The notes: generated by a model from the sequence alone, not told the origin. A stretch of DNA of 64,000 nucleotides from Aspidiotus rigidus (GCA_035079385.1 JAVHKY010000043.1:2666001-2730000), one strand, 5' to 3'; positions 47,501 to 62,839 are shown, numbered from the stretch's first letter. Numbers and translations are program-made.

Positions 47501-50500
47501 TGTCGTATTGACGTGTAACATTTGGGCTTTCTCCTATACCGGTACGTACGCTATAAGTATTTGAAAGTCGGGATGACGTCAATGATCTGGCTGTTTCGAT
47601 TCATTCCTAATTTCTCGGACATACTTACTCATGATTTAGACGAATACGTGAACAAGAAAATTAGGCGATCCATTATGTCGCGTGTTAATTAATAAAAAAA
47701 CGAGATTACGCGAATATTAATGAGTCTTGACTTTAACAGTATGTATATAGGAATCATAAAAGGATTTGCAAATAAAAAAACATTGATAGGTATTACGTAT
47801 TTTTATTGCTAGCAGATGACCTACTTTTTTGGATGATGGTACAGAGTGTATCCACAATTATTATCATCACTGAAATTTTTTTCGAGAAAAAATTTTATTG
47901 TAACTAAGGATCCAGAAACAAAATATTCTATGTGTATGTCGACGTTTTGGTGAAAAAGGTACTCTCTCATGATTTTTAACAGAAAACTTTCTTCATCTGG
48001 GTACGGGCTCATTTTTGAAAAACGTTTTCCGTCCGCCTTCTTCCCGAAAAATTAAATTATGATTCTGAAAGAGGCTCAACTTATTTTAGGAACTTAGAGA
48101 AATTTCGACCATCGAGATGGACCATATATCAAGAAGGAGACGTCGAAATATTATGAAGGGAGAAGGGGATGATTTGTGGCGGAAGCGGAGTGTAACTATA
48201 CCTTTGTGTACTGTTTCGCATCGCACCCCTCGCCAATTTTGGCGCGCATTATTTTCATCATATTGCGCTGATATAAATTGTCGCGAATACGTCCCCGTAA
48301 AAATTTTACGTAGATCATTTTTGTACTGAGATATTGTTTTCGTAAGTTGCGCGGTTTACGAGATAAATTGAAGAAAAAAAAACTCATTTTTCGGCGTTTT
48401 CACGCTTCTCCATCAAAATAGCTGTCTCGCGGGAGTCATTGTGGGGGCGTATTTACTCAATTTTCATTGCATTAATCAAAAAATGACGAGGAAACATTTT
48501 CATTGTAAATTCGGTGACGGTTGTTTTTGTACTGAGATATTTTCATCGTAAATTGCGTGGTTTGCGAGAAAAATCAATAAAAATGATTTTAGTCGGACGT
48601 TCGGCCTTCCGAGGGAGAAAGCACCACGCACTTTTACGTGGTGAACTTCCTGGAGTTCTTCTGTAGATCATGTCCGAGAAATATGCGCCAGAAAATCTAT
48701 GCTGAAGGATAGTGCCAGGTGGACTGGACTATATTTTAAACAGATTCTTCAGCCTACCGAACTTAGTTCTAAACGTATTTCATCGATACAAATGTCGCGT
48801 CGTTGGTACTCAGAAATTACTCTTTATTAAATGATTCATACCCCGACGTAATAAAAGTTCCTTAAGCGTGACTATCTGCACGTCTATTGCGCCCACTGCA
48901 CGAATTTTATTCCGCAACCGCGTTACCATTCGTCACGCGCTTTGACACTTTAGGTATTGTGTACTCGATAGCGCCATCGGCAGGGTATAGAACTGAAGCC
49001 CTTTTAGGATTTTACATCTCGGCTATTTTTGGTAAACGCGAACGTGGCTATGTACGTCACCACCAACTAGGATTATGTGTATGCTAGATTACCTATAATC
49101 AACTTGTATAGAGGGAAAAAATCTAGATTTACGAAGGTAAATATTTGAATGATTACCAAGAGGGAAAAATATCGCAATCGAGATTTTTTGAAGATCCCTC
49201 TTCATTGAAACAAAATCTTCTCAGTATTTGGAGTTCAAAAATTCAAGTCCCTTAATTTATACAGTACTTGGAGGTCGAATTTCTCACAAGTCCCTGCACT
49301 TACGTAGCTAATGGAGTTAGGAATTCTTCCGTCTTTCTAGTTATGAAACAAATCCTGCTGAACCCTCCTTTCTATGTATAGCTAAGGAATTCCAGACGGG
49401 CACTCGTCGTTCAAAAAGGTACGATCCGTACGAGTAAAAAGTCTATTGTGATGAGAGAGGGGGGTTATAGGAAGGTGAAGCAAAAATTATGAAACATTTA
49501 TAAAAACGTAGATTAAACATTGTACTGCCAAATTAGCTTAGTCGACGTAGATCGAAATTCGAATGAGATCGAGCCAGAATCTTAAATGAACTTTACTATG
49601 ATTCTAAAATCTATATTGCCCAGCCCAAAACATATAAATTTAGACTGGTGATTGAAAATTTACCAAACTGTTCACCTTCAAACATTTGTCCAAATTAATA
49701 GATTGATTATCGACCAGTAACCTCTTGAACCGTGGTTAGTCTTGAGAACATAGTTTAAAGGACGGTCAACTTTAATTGTTGAAAGAAGTCGTTCTGATTC
49801 ACATGAGTCGATTTTGAATCAGTTCTAAACAGATTCAGAATCAATATCTCATTCAAAAAGAGAGAAAAATAAAGATTTTGGTTCTTATTCAGATTTTCTC
49901 TTCGCGAATTAGGGGTTAAATCCCAAATCTCATGAAGTCATGAAAATTTGTTGTTATCTACTTTAAATTCATTTTGCCCCTCGTCTTCTTGGTGTCTGAT
50001 TGGAGAGCCGTAATCACCCGTTTACTCCATGTGTGTTCCCATACTACTCGTACAATTCTCAGAAATAGTGATTCAAGCGGTGAACGGAAAAAGCGAACCG
50101 ATCTAAGACGATTTTTAAGACCACTCATCAAACACACGGATTTTTCTTTCCTGATTGCAACCTCGTTCATTATTAATCAGCGAATTACGTGATAGAATCC
50201 CAGAAACGTTAATCCGTAGGGTCACGTCGGTAGAATAAGAAAAGAGAGAGACAGAAAAATAAGTTGACTTATATGGTTACAGGAGTTCTGATACACAGAG
50301 ATGTTTGAAGGACATATGTTCTTTCAGCAATGCCTAAGATTGTGTTGCTTATATCGTAGCCAGGTCCATTATATTCATACGATCGAGCTTTATGTACTCT
50401 AAGTATATTCACTATAGGTGCGTATAGACCGCGATTCGTGAATAGTTTGAAAATTACATAGGCTGTGCCTAATAGTCGTAATGTTGATAGCCGCGGTCCT

Positions 50501-51330
50501 CGCTTATAAGAGAGGATATTGGTTCTATAGTCGATATCTCGCCTGCGACGCGACGCTGTTTTTTCTCGAAATCGAATCATAAGTACAGACGCCGATGGAG
50601 AGAGAACAGGTATCGAACGCATCACTTCCAGTTCACTCGATTATTGATGGCTATTTCACAAATAGATGAATTCATCCGTGTTGTCAAATACGAATACGGC
50701 TCGCATTATTTTTTTTGTTGGTGTGACTTCATCTTTTTGGTATCTTCGGACGTACCGTAAAAATAATGATAACTTTAAAACTTCTTTTTTTTTAGTAGGG
50801 AGCTCGCTATCTCTTTTTTGGGCGATATTTTGATGATAAAATTTCATCGATCGCAAGCACCTCCGACTTTGATGACGTCATCATTTTTGGAAAAATGTCC
50901 AGAGACTTGAAATATTTTTGATCACAAGCTACCTATATACTTGTTATGAATAAAAGTAAATGTGAAGTTCAATGCACGAGTAGAGTTTATAACATTCAAA
51001 AATTCATTCTTGAATTTACTTGTGTATGTATTCAATAAGTGATGTACAAACTTGAGAAAATCGTTTTTAAGGCTTCGTTGATGTATGCAGTTGCACACGC
51101 GCTCAGCACTGACTGTGTACAGAATCCAATTTTGTTGACTATCAACTATTTTTTCTTCGGTAAATAGTGAACACGCCGCTGATTGTTCTATCATTTCGAA
51201 GATTTTCTCCTTTTGTCAGTTTCGTTATCGCACGTTTGTAGACAAGTATGGTTTTTTCAGTAGCACTGCTTCGACTAACAAACACAGTATTTGATAAGTC
51301 TGTTCCGTATATCGTCATTCTCCGATTTCG
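44516..51330. other. Intron sequence upstream of the nested gene
   Basis: Mostly featureless. A ~75-bp unit occurs twice at 48315-48395 and 48522-48600 (TTTTTGTACTGAGATATT, then TTGCGYGGTTTRCGAGA). A possible orphan first exon lies at 47490-47541. No supported gene was found on either strand. Confidence 0.5.
48315..48600. repeat. Two direct copies of a ~75-bp unit
   Basis: Copies at about 48315-48395 and 48522-48600 share TTTTTGTACTGAGATATT, CGTAARTTGCGYGGTTTRCGAGA and an A-rich end, offset by about 207 bp. The intervening DNA is not part of the unit. Possibly a dispersed family. Confidence 0.6.
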
Positions 51331-51363
51331 TATAAATGTGTACCGTAATTCGTGAACTCATTG
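51331..51363 (+). promoter_or_regulatory. Candidate TATA/initiator core promoter of the nested gene
   Basis: TATAAAT at 51331-51337 and TCATTG (initiator-like) at 51358-51363, about 27 bp apart, sit 25-55 bp upstream of the start codon at 51388. The spacing suits a TATA-type promoter with a very short 5' UTR. A short out-of-frame ATG at 51366 lies between the initiator and the start codon. Confidence 0.5.
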
Positions 51364-51387
51364 AAATGCCTTCTTTTTCCAACCACG

Positions 51388-51532
51388 ATGGGTTGTCAAT
51401 ACGTGTGGATGTTACTTATGATATTTTTGAGCGCCTCGTACTCCACACTACAAGCTTGGACGCTACCACGATTTAGCGCGGTTACAAATTTCGAAGGCAT
51501 ACACGATTACTATCGCTATTTAAGAGATCATG
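51388..51532 (+). CDS. Nested gene, exon 1: signal peptide
   Basis: The ATG in context CACGATGG (A at -3, G at +4) opens MGCQYVWMLLMIFLSASYST then LQAWTLPRFSAVTNFEGIHD and YYRYLRDH, ending in phase 1 at CATG|gtaagc. The first ~23 residues are a clear signal peptide with likely cleavage after LQA, so the product is secreted or luminal. The gene lies wholly within an intron of the giant gene on the same strand. I do not recognise the family. In a plant-feeding hemipteran, a secreted multi-exon protein of this kind could be salivary, but that is a guess. Confidence 0.75.
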
Positions 51533-52680
51533 GTAAGCTCAATACTGTATATACTTTTTCAATGTTGACTCATCAACAGTTTTGAGATCGGGCGCAGGTT
51601 TGGTTAGGCCCAGTTTTTTTTTTTTTTTTTTTTGGGGGGGGAGGGGGAAAGTCTGCTCATTAGGAACTTTCTACGCGAGGGTAGTTTATTCTCGCAAATA
51701 ATAGTATTTCTTAGATCATAGCCCCTGCTAGATGATCGCTCCTGATAGAGGGTCTTAACAGGTGTCTCTCGTCCTAAGAGTGTGGTCCAACAGTGACCTC
51801 TCAAGACGAGGACCGGTATTTGTGTTCTAAAACTAACTTACCGTTGGTACGAGTTCTCTGTTGGGTGGTTAGTTTAGTATCCATCCTGATTCAAACAGAG
51901 CTTCTGGAGGGATTGTACATGATTGATTGGGGGAGTCTTTGTCCATCGGCCGATTCCTCTTCGGTTTCATTTTCCACAGGCAGCGGGAATCGAAAAATAT
52001 TGAGGGCTTACCCAAAGGCTTGCTTATCGAAGTTTTATTGGTCGTTCTTTACGCCTAAAAAGATTACGTTTCGTATTCTGATTCGATCTAGAATTTTTTT
52101 AGTTCTCTACGTGCTTCGTTATAAAGCGCGAGGTTGCGTTTTTCATTCAGAAAAACGCGTCAGGTTTTTCCTTAGGGAATTGAATTGCGTTGCACATGCA
52201 ATGTGTATGCGCGAGGAACATTTTTCGTGTGAACCAAAAAATAGCGTACGCCACACGAGAACGAAGTACGCAACGAACTCGCGCTGCATGGCAATCCTCG
52301 CCACGGCTCGGGTCGCAGAAGCGCTCGTTCGGATATCGCTTACTTCGTTCCCTTGTAGCGTAATATACTATTTTATTTTGTTTCCGGAATTGCTGCAACG
52401 ATAATTTCTATTTTGATCGCTCTCAGTTCAACAAATTGTATGAGTACAATAATTAGGCGAGCCAAAAAATATCCAAAAGGTATTTATGATGTATGTGTGG
52501 TTTTACAGGAGTCAACTTTGAGAATCGGACATCTCTATAAATGAATAGAGTTTATAATATGAAACAAATAAATGAATTTCTTTTGACCGAACGTCACGTT
52601 ATGTCTTAGGAGATCACTCCATTCAAGTTTGATTATACTTTCGCTCAACACTCGAGTAATTAAAATTTTCTAATTTTTAG
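51533..52680. other. Intron 1 of the nested gene
   Basis: Contains a poly-T/poly-G stretch at 51616-51651 and a 203-codon open frame (51793-52404) without domain or splice support, judged spurious. At 52290-52372 is a CG-rich segment ending GTAGCGTAATATACTATT, which resembles the end of the inverted-repeat element near 24210. Confidence 0.5.
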
Positions 52681-53226
52681 CTTATCCGATAGAGATTTCT
52701 CCTCCTGAACCGTTGAATCCAAAATATCGCGTCCGATTAAAGAAGGAGGCTTGCAAACACATATTAGAGAGCCACTTTTTCAAAATTCGTGGATTAGTTT
52801 GGGTCGATAGTGGAAAAATTCGCCAGTATTTAAGGGAAAATGACCCAGAGACTTTTTACGCTATTTACGATGAGTATCAGTATGAAAATCGTTTCTTACC
52901 ATCAACTGCTAGTTATGGATATGATTACAAAAATAAATACAGGCTGAAGCGAGTAAGAATCAGCACCGACGAAGAAGCAGATGAACACGTTTTTACGTGC
53001 TTCGCTAAAAATAAGTCTTCGGGAAGAATAAAAAAATATTTCGTATCACGATGGTACTGCCCTTCAACCGTCGCGCGATTTGTTTTCTCCGCTGGAGAGG
53101 ATGACGGTTTATTGACCATTATTGCATTAGCTGAAGAAGCAGCAATTGAGAAAAATTTAATTCGTAAAACATCGAGAAAACTTACACCACTTTATTACGC
53201 GCTCATTCGATGGCATAATAAATTAG
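52681..53226 (+). CDS. Nested gene, exon 2
   Basis: Acceptor ctaatttttag, phase 1 (G|CT = Ala), leaving in phase 1 at TTAG|gtaagc. It encodes about 182 residues: AYPIEISPPEPLNPKYRVRL, KKEACKHILESHFFKIRGLV, FYAIYDEYQYENRFLPSTAS, EHVFTCFAKNKSSGRIKKYF and EDDGLLTIIALAEEAAIEKN. It is rich in Lys, Tyr and acidic residues. The segment IKKYFVSRWYCPSTVARFVF plus EDDGLLTIIALAEEA looks like a strand-then-helix module that recurs in exon 3 and in the downstream small exons. No known domain was recognised. The long open frame with exact phase at both ends makes it a secure exon. Confidence 0.85.
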
Positions 53227-53581
53227 GTAAGCGAGTAGTACGTCTATACGTTTATGATGAGAGCTTGTTTATACATCAAAAAATATTCCTTTTTTCAAAT
53301 GTCTATCTGAAAAGCGAGACAGAAAGACATAAATTTCGAGGCTCAAAAACGAGAAAGAGAAAAAGAGAGATATTGTTGAACACGGAGTAATTTTTGAATC
53401 CGATACAATAAAAAGTTGAAACTCGAGATGTTCAAAGCTTTTCGAGGGTAACACTCGGATTACACGACTGAAAATGAGCTTAATAGACGTTAAAATAGCA
53501 GGTTTGAAGGAGCATACCAAAGTTTTTTAAAGGAAGCGTATCATTAAAAATTATCATTTTTTTAATACATTATTTTTGTAG
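53227..53581. other. Intron 2 of the nested gene
   Basis: 355 bp with a canonical gtaagc donor and a T-rich tract ending tatttttgtag. No other content. Confidence 0.75.
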
Positions 53582-54003
53582 CGTCTGAACCCACTTTGGA
53601 TCCGATATGTTCATTAGGACTGGCTGAAAAGCTCAGACTCTGTTCCGCCCTATTCAGTTCGTCGGTATTGGAAAATAAAATCAAATTCGAACCGATTCTC
53701 GATAATATCGACCCTCGTGATTGTGTCAAAAAAACAGTCAATATCATGATGGTACAATCACGCCTTTTTGAAGAATGGGTGATTGGTTGCAAGGCCCTAA
53801 GTGTCAGAACCAAGAAACCAGTTATTTATTACGTTTCTCGAGCAGATGAGGAAAATGAGATCTTTGTGTATCGCGAGGCTAATCGGTCTCGTATGTTACA
53901 CGTCAATAATTGGTTTGATAATTTAGGATGGTCGGCGAGTACTCGGGAGCTGATGATGATGACACCGACGAAGAGGCAGCCGATGAAGGAGGAAATCTTG
54001 TAG
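53582..54003 (+). CDS. Nested gene, exon 3 (C-terminus in one frame)
   Basis: Entered in phase 1 (G|CG = Ala). SEPTLDPICSLGLAEKLRLC, IKFEPILDNIDPRDCVKKTV, VRTKKPVIYYVSRADEENEI and REANRSRMLHVNNWFDNLGW, then TPTKRQPMKEEIL and TAG at 54001. The total product would be about 370 aa including the signal peptide. The last ~25 codons overlap a different frame with a more natural acidic ending (stop at 54042), followed at once by AATAAA at 54049, so the true C-terminus is uncertain. Internal similarity to exon 2 and to the exons at 57449 and 58336 suggests a duplicated module. Confidence 0.75.
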
Positions 54004-54048
54004 AACATAGAGAGCGTTTTTTACAAATGGGAGTCGAAGATTAGAAGG

Positions 54049-54054
54049 AATAAA
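54049..54054 (+). terminator. Candidate polyadenylation signal AATAAA
   Basis: Lies 46 bp after the stop at 54001 and 5 bp after the alternative stop at 54042. The position suits the 3' end of the nested gene. Confidence 0.55.
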
Positions 54055-54108
54055 TTGTACCCATTTGCATAATGTGACCAGTATTGTTAAATACTCTTCT
54101 TCAATTAG

Positions 54109-54189
54109 GTAGATTTGAATTTTGTTCAATGTCTAACAAGAGTAGCAGAAAGTTGTATTATCAAGAACCTACCGACGTTCATGATTTCT
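54109..54189 (+). CDS. Small exon of a second nested transcript (or further exon)
   Basis: The ATG at 54129 opens MSNKSSRKLYYQEPTDVHDF and leaves in phase 1 at TTTCT|gtgagt. The frame is also open upstream to a possible acceptor (cttcttcaattag, start 54109), so it may be an internal exon instead of a first exon. Without a signal peptide, a transcript starting here would be cytoplasmic. The ending TDVHDF resembles the EGIHDYYRYL ending of the signal-peptide exon. Both downstream exons (57449, 58336) accept this phase. Confidence 0.5.
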
Positions 54190-57448
<3,259 letters not shown>

Positions 57449-57576
57449 CAGAGTGCATTCGACTATATTCTGAGTATCGCATGAACAGAGTCACCCATTG
57501 CATACGAGTAAAATTCACAAAGGAAACTCCAATTGAGGATATAATCTATAATGCCAGCAACGTCTTAGAGGGTTAG
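57449..57576 (+). CDS. Candidate terminal exon A of the nested family
   Basis: Acceptor gttaattttttag, phase 1. It reads ECIRLYSEYRMNRVTHCIRV then KFTKETPIEDIIYNASNVLE and G before TAG at 57574. The pattern (basic strand, then P-x-E-D-I-I-x-x-A-x-x-V-L-E helix) parallels exon B at 58336 and parts of exons 2 and 3. ATTAAA about 27 bp downstream could serve as a polyadenylation signal. No transcript evidence is available. Confidence 0.5.
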
Positions 57577-58335
57577 CCATACGTCGTGCATAATCACCGT
57601 TAATTAAAAGTGAGTAAGATTCCTACGGCATTTACGTACTCATTTGTACGATTATTTACGAGGCCGTCACATCCATCATTACAAATGATCGTACACTAGC
57701 CGGCCAGCAATTGCCCCGCAGAATATTAACCCACTACCTCAATTTGTCTCGTACAGAGATCGGTTTGTACACTTGAGATATTTTTAGTACATGAGAAGCA
57801 GTGGAGAATTTCTCTCGTATGAAAAACGCATTTTGATTCACATTTCGTTTTGTTGCTGCAAGACCCATGCATTCTTTCTCGTGGCGGTGCGTGCATGACA
57901 ACGAAGTCAAATTTTGTTAGGAAAATTCGTACAATCACTTGATGTCTTTTGATATTCTCAGGCTGATGTGTCTGAATCATGAGCAATATCAGTAGTGCGA
58001 TACCATGAGAGTGATTTGTGGCCTAACGCTTGATTGCGGGGTCCGATAAAGCTATCGATAAATTGAACTTCAATCTTCCACATTGTGCACCATGGTGTAT
58101 ATATGTAAGAATGCACGCATTCTTTTTGTCTTCTACTACTCGCAGGTTTCTTTCTGCATGCAGACTTTATTAGGTATTTCGATAGTTATCTGGTTATCTT
58201 CCGAGAGCAGTCAGCTGACCTGCATTTCCTACGGGACTCTCGACTTTTTGTTTCGATTCAGTGTTTACACTGCATCGACATGATTTGTTAAGATTTCACG
58301 ATCTTACATATATATACAGTTTCACATTATTTCAG
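57577..58335. other. Sequence between candidate terminal exons
   Basis: 760 bp with no recognised feature other than the acceptor of exon B (cacattatttcag). Confidence 0.5.
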
Positions 58336-58520
58336 CTCGTCAATTGGAAAACTTTGAGCGTTATCGAAAGTGCAAATATTCGGTACTATTGGCTTCAGCT
58401 CATGACCCATCTCGAGTTATACCTGACTTGATTTCCCGGGCAAATAAAATGGCTGTTAGGGAAGATGACAACTATCATCCCAACTATGAAGTGGACTCGA
58501 AGTTAGCGGGAAAAACTTGA
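58336..58520 (+). CDS. Candidate terminal exon B of the nested family
   Basis: Acceptor cattatttcag, phase 1. RQLENFERYRKCKYSVLLAS, AHDPSRVIPDLISRANKMAV and REDDNYHPNYEVDSKLAGKT, then TGA at 58518. Aligns in pattern with exon A: Y-R-x-x-(K/R) then a hydrophobic strand, D/E-x-x-P/R-x-I-x-D-[IL]-I-x-x-A. ATTAAA follows two bases after the stop. The good acceptor, frame and similarity make it a likely real exon. Confidence 0.58.
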
Positions 58521-61500
58521 GAAATTAAACTTTTAGGATTATTTGTATAAGTATTAAAAAGCTACCAATACACCTTCTTTAAAAGTGGATGATAAGGTTC
58601 AAATCGCCTAGTCTGGGGTTAGGGGTGTATCGGAAGGAGCCCCCACCTCTGGGAACCTAAATTTTGTCTGCAGACAATGAAAAGAGCTGGTAATGAAGAT
58701 TCTTGTCCTCCTCCTTGCACACTAATGAAAATTCTACTCCTCCTCCTCCTCCGTAAAGTTTAAATTCTTCTTACATTACTGCTTTGGGTCATCTTTTGTG
58801 ATGAAAACTTGGTGGTGCGGAAGCGGTGGATGTTTTGCCACCGCATTTTTTTTTTCTCTTCAAAGTAGGTCTTGATCATTGATCAAATACTCAATTTCAC
58901 ATTAATGTGCTCGTATAAGTACACGTATTGCGCATTATGCGAGTTTTGTTTTGACTTTTTTTCTTCAAATGATGACCATCGTTTTTGATTTTTGAGCTTT
59001 TCCAGGAGTTTTTTTTTTTTTTTTTTTTTTTTTTTCCCTGTAGAAAAAATTGATAATTGGATGGAAAGCAAGATTTTTGGTTTGTCGTTCTCTCTTCTAG
59101 CATGATGAACAAATATATCCAACTGGCTGTGTGCACGGTTAACTACCTATTTGCATCCATTGTCAGTTATTTTGAGTGATTTTCTTTTAGAGCGCTAGTA
59201 TTCTCTTGTTCGAATGCTTTCATGGTACCGTGTGTCGAAACGTGTCCAGTCTCCATCTTATCGTCGTAAAACGAGAGTATGTTTACAAGTTCGCACATAT
59301 ATATGGTTTTGAGACCCGCGACGGAAACGATGAACGAGGCACGTAATGTTGTTTTTTTTTCCTTTTTAATTTTCAGAACTCTTCGAGTAATATCTCTAGC
59401 CATGGGTCAATCTGGCACAGAAGTCACGTATATAATAATTATTCGTCTTTTACGCGTATTACGATCGCGTTTTATTTTCCTCTCGCTCGTTTTCATCGCC
59501 TACTTTCGTTTGGGCCATTGATTTTTCGAAATAAATTAGGTACTGACTTACCACGTGTATGACTCGCGCGGTACATGGCTAATCAACATCACGAGCTAAA
59601 GATTTTCCTATTGCGGCAAAAAGCCGACACGGAAACACGCAGAAGTACGATTAGCCTATGTAAGGAGACGAGATTTTATGGTATGAAAATCTGTCGTGGA
59701 TGGTTTCCATCACCACCATTTCTTCCGGAATAGTTATCGTTGTAATGAATAAAAAAGGCGATGAATTTCTATTTATTTCATCATTAATTCGCCAGAAATA
59801 GCCGCGGGCTTAGTGGAGTATGCTTAAACTGATGTGATGAAAGTTGAAAATAAAACATCCATCGAGAAAGAAAGCCACGCAAGGTGTAAGGTACCTTCGT
59901 TTACGTACTGTCCAGTAATACAATTCTTATAGCCAAAGTGCTATCGCGTCGGCAATTCTTCAACTCGCGAAGCTTGAAATTTTACTTCACGAAAGTGCTA
60001 GGGGGTGTAGAGGAAAGTATTCCGTACCAACCAGCCTGAATCTGTCTAACTAAATGAAAAGCGAAAACTGAGTCTTCAAATCTACTTTGATTGAAGATGA
60101 ATGCGAAAATCGTCGCATTGGCGTTTGTTTACAATTATTATACTCGCGTATATCGCAATCGAATCGTGACCTCGACCTTTTCCAAAATAGTACTAATATG
60201 GTTGTGGTTTGAATAGCGTGGAAATTGCGCCCACGGACGAGCGTTGCGTGCATAAAAATAAATAATAATATAGGTGCGTCTTAGATATTCTTGCATTCTG
60301 TACTGTGACATGTTCGACAGATAATTTAGCAATACCGGTAACTATAGGGTCAACCACGACGCGACGCTTACAACGAGTATTATATCATTTCGATTCGAAA
60401 TTACTTCAGTAACCTATACGTTGGATTATCAAATGCTGACACTCTAGTGTAATTCTCATGCCTGCAAATGCACCTGTGATATGAAGATGACTGAAATTCA
60501 ATCTGATTGGTGTAGCCGGCGCACGTTACACTTTATTGATTTTCGATACCTACCTAAGTAGATATAGTCACGCGAATGAAGAAATCAAAATACATTATAG
60601 GTAGTGGAGATAAATAACTTCTTGATTTACCTTCGAACGTATAGAAAATACGATTCATATAGATATCATCATAGACCTTATTTAAAACACTTTATTTTTT
60701 TCTATCCAACCTACGACTGCATGTCGGAGGCTCATTTATTCAAGTTTTCATATGAAAGCAATTCAGTCATAAATCGCTGTTTTCTTATTCTTACCCTTTA
60801 TTGAAATTCATACTACGAGTATTATTTAACATCAATTAGGGGCTCGAATTCGAGTGTATTAATTTTCAAAATTTCCGTCTATATGCATCAGATTTGTCTA
60901 CAATAAAAAAAAAAAATTTTGTTGAGCGAAAAATGAAGAACATGTTTCTTATTTCCTTTCGAATATGATATCGTTGAATTTCTTGAAGTTCTACTTTACA
61001 TCTGTACATAGCGCGATAGTCGAAAGTTTGCCGAGTCCCTCTCCTAATATTATACTTACAGCTCGAATTTTTCTGCCCAAGTCATTTCTCGTATTTTTAA
61101 TTAGTTTTGGGATAAGTGATTTGAAAAAGCATTGTGAACAATCTTTCAGAAGTTGATAACGTCTTAATCTATCTGAAGATCTATTGTCAAGAGAATTGTA
61201 TTTTATTTCTCTATCGTTGAATACTCGCGTTAAAATGTAATATTGAAAGTATATCAACCCCTACTCATAAATTTTTATCGAAGAAAATTGTCAATTATTG
61301 TTAATGCGTTGGATTAAATTGTCTATCTTGCGGTGCATCGTATTTTAATTAAAGAATAAGGCTCATTTTTTGGACGAATAGGCTCCGTCCGTATGGCACC
61401 AATTTTACTGAGATTTTGATTGTCGCTTCCTATTAGTGCACAATCATCAATAGGAGCTTAGAAATGTATTTTGGGGAAAAATTTTACATTTTATTTTTAG

Positions 61501-61859
61501 TCAACCTTATCATTGTGTATTCATTCATGATGGAAAAATTTAAATCATACGTACCTATAAAAAAACGCGTTCGCTAGAAAAGAACGAGAATGTCCAGAAA
61601 AAGAACTTGAAAATTATTTACTGACAGTTGTATCGAAACTTTTTCACTATTAAGTATTATTATATATCGATACTAAGGGTTATCATCTCGGGGTAAGTAA
61701 CTGTGGAGAGTACGAAAAAATTGAGGTGGGGATTGAGAAAAGATCAAAGACAACAGTAGCGCGTAAATGTAAAATGAAACGCGAATAGTTAAGAGAGTTT
61801 ATGACCGTATTGGAATTGTTACAAAGAGCGAGAAACAAGGGGAGAGAGACGGATACATT
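58521..61859. other. Intron sequence
   Basis: Contains a poly-T run at 59010-59036. No exon or element was recognised. Confidence 0.5.
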
Positions 61860-62450
61860 TCAAGAGTGAGACACGAGAAGAGGTGACGAACAGATATACA
61901 TTATCATATTGATAGTATTGATAAGAGGGGAGGAGGAGAGAATAGATCTAAAAAAAGATACTCGAATCGGTGGGACATACATGATCAACTCTGAGCCATT
62001 GATTCGAAAAAGTTGTGGGGACTGCTTTATTACTTTCGATTGCCCCAAGTTTGTTTGATGCTGATTTCTCCAGATGTCAACATGTAGAAGTGAATGTTAA
62101 AGATTGCAAGAGTAAATGAATGCGTTGATTTGAGGAATTAGTTGAATGAGAGTCCTGTATGGCCAGGAGAAATGAAACTGAGTCAGTTAACAGTAGAAAT
62201 TTGAGCTTGGGATGAGGAGGTGGAGATAGAAAAACATGAGTGCATGATGTTTTGTTTGGTATTGAAAGTGAAGGCAGAATTTTTCAATAACGACTGATTA
62301 TGACTCCTTGGACTGTTTTAGGTCCAGATGTAGATCCGTCGGTAAAATAGGGCTATGGTGGGTTGTAAAATTGGTGCTGAGAGTTCGTCGGTAAATAGTG
62401 TTGTGAGTTTTGGAGATTATCAGCTGGATCGAGTCGGATATTTGGGGGAA
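61860..62450 (-). mobile_element. LINE fragment: RNase H region, minus strand, degenerate
   Basis: On the minus strand, YFTDGSTSGPKTVQGVIISR (YFTDGS at 62332-62349) is the first RNase H catalytic block. KFLLLTDSVSFLLAIQDSHS, with TDS near 62180, is the second, followed by RIHLLLQSL. The order and spacing match the RNase H domain of Jockey/R1/I-type LINEs. Stop codons and a shift interrupt it, and no reverse transcriptase is attached, so it is a dead fragment. Confidence 0.8.
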
Positions 62451-62839
62451 GGGTTATCTATGGAGAAGTGGATGATATGATACGGAGTAGATGTTTCAGT
62501 AGTTCAGATTCAAGAGCAAAAGAAAGAGAATTATGTCGGCTGAGTACGTACACAAATTTGCATGACGGTATCACAAAATAGTATATTGCTGAGAAATTTC
62601 TCTCATTCTATAAATATGTCAATTGTTGATCGACACCTAATGGATACGCTTCCACCTTTACCTATTTTGAACGAATAAATACGGAGGGTCTTCCTCTCAA
62701 TGAAAGTCGAATTAAGATGAAATTTGGGTACAATCTCCAAATATAGCGAACAAAAGTTGATAAAATATGTAATATAGACTGTCTTCTGGTATCGTCATTT
62801 TGTAAGTGAAGTACTTAAATTGATTTTCTTTTGTTACAG
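62451..62839. other. End of the 27.7-kb intron
   Basis: Unique sequence leading to the acceptor tcttttgttacag at 62839. Confidence 0.7.

Noticed and set aside
50269..50625. 118-codon minus-strand open frame
   Set aside because: Arg/Ser/Tyr-rich peptide without recognisable motif, and no supporting splice or promoter signals. The length is compatible with chance.
51793..52404. 203-codon plus-strand open frame in intron 1 of the nested gene
   Set aside because: No phase-matched splice sites join it to the neighbouring exons, no domain was seen, and its 3' half overlaps a repeat-like segment. Probably chance.
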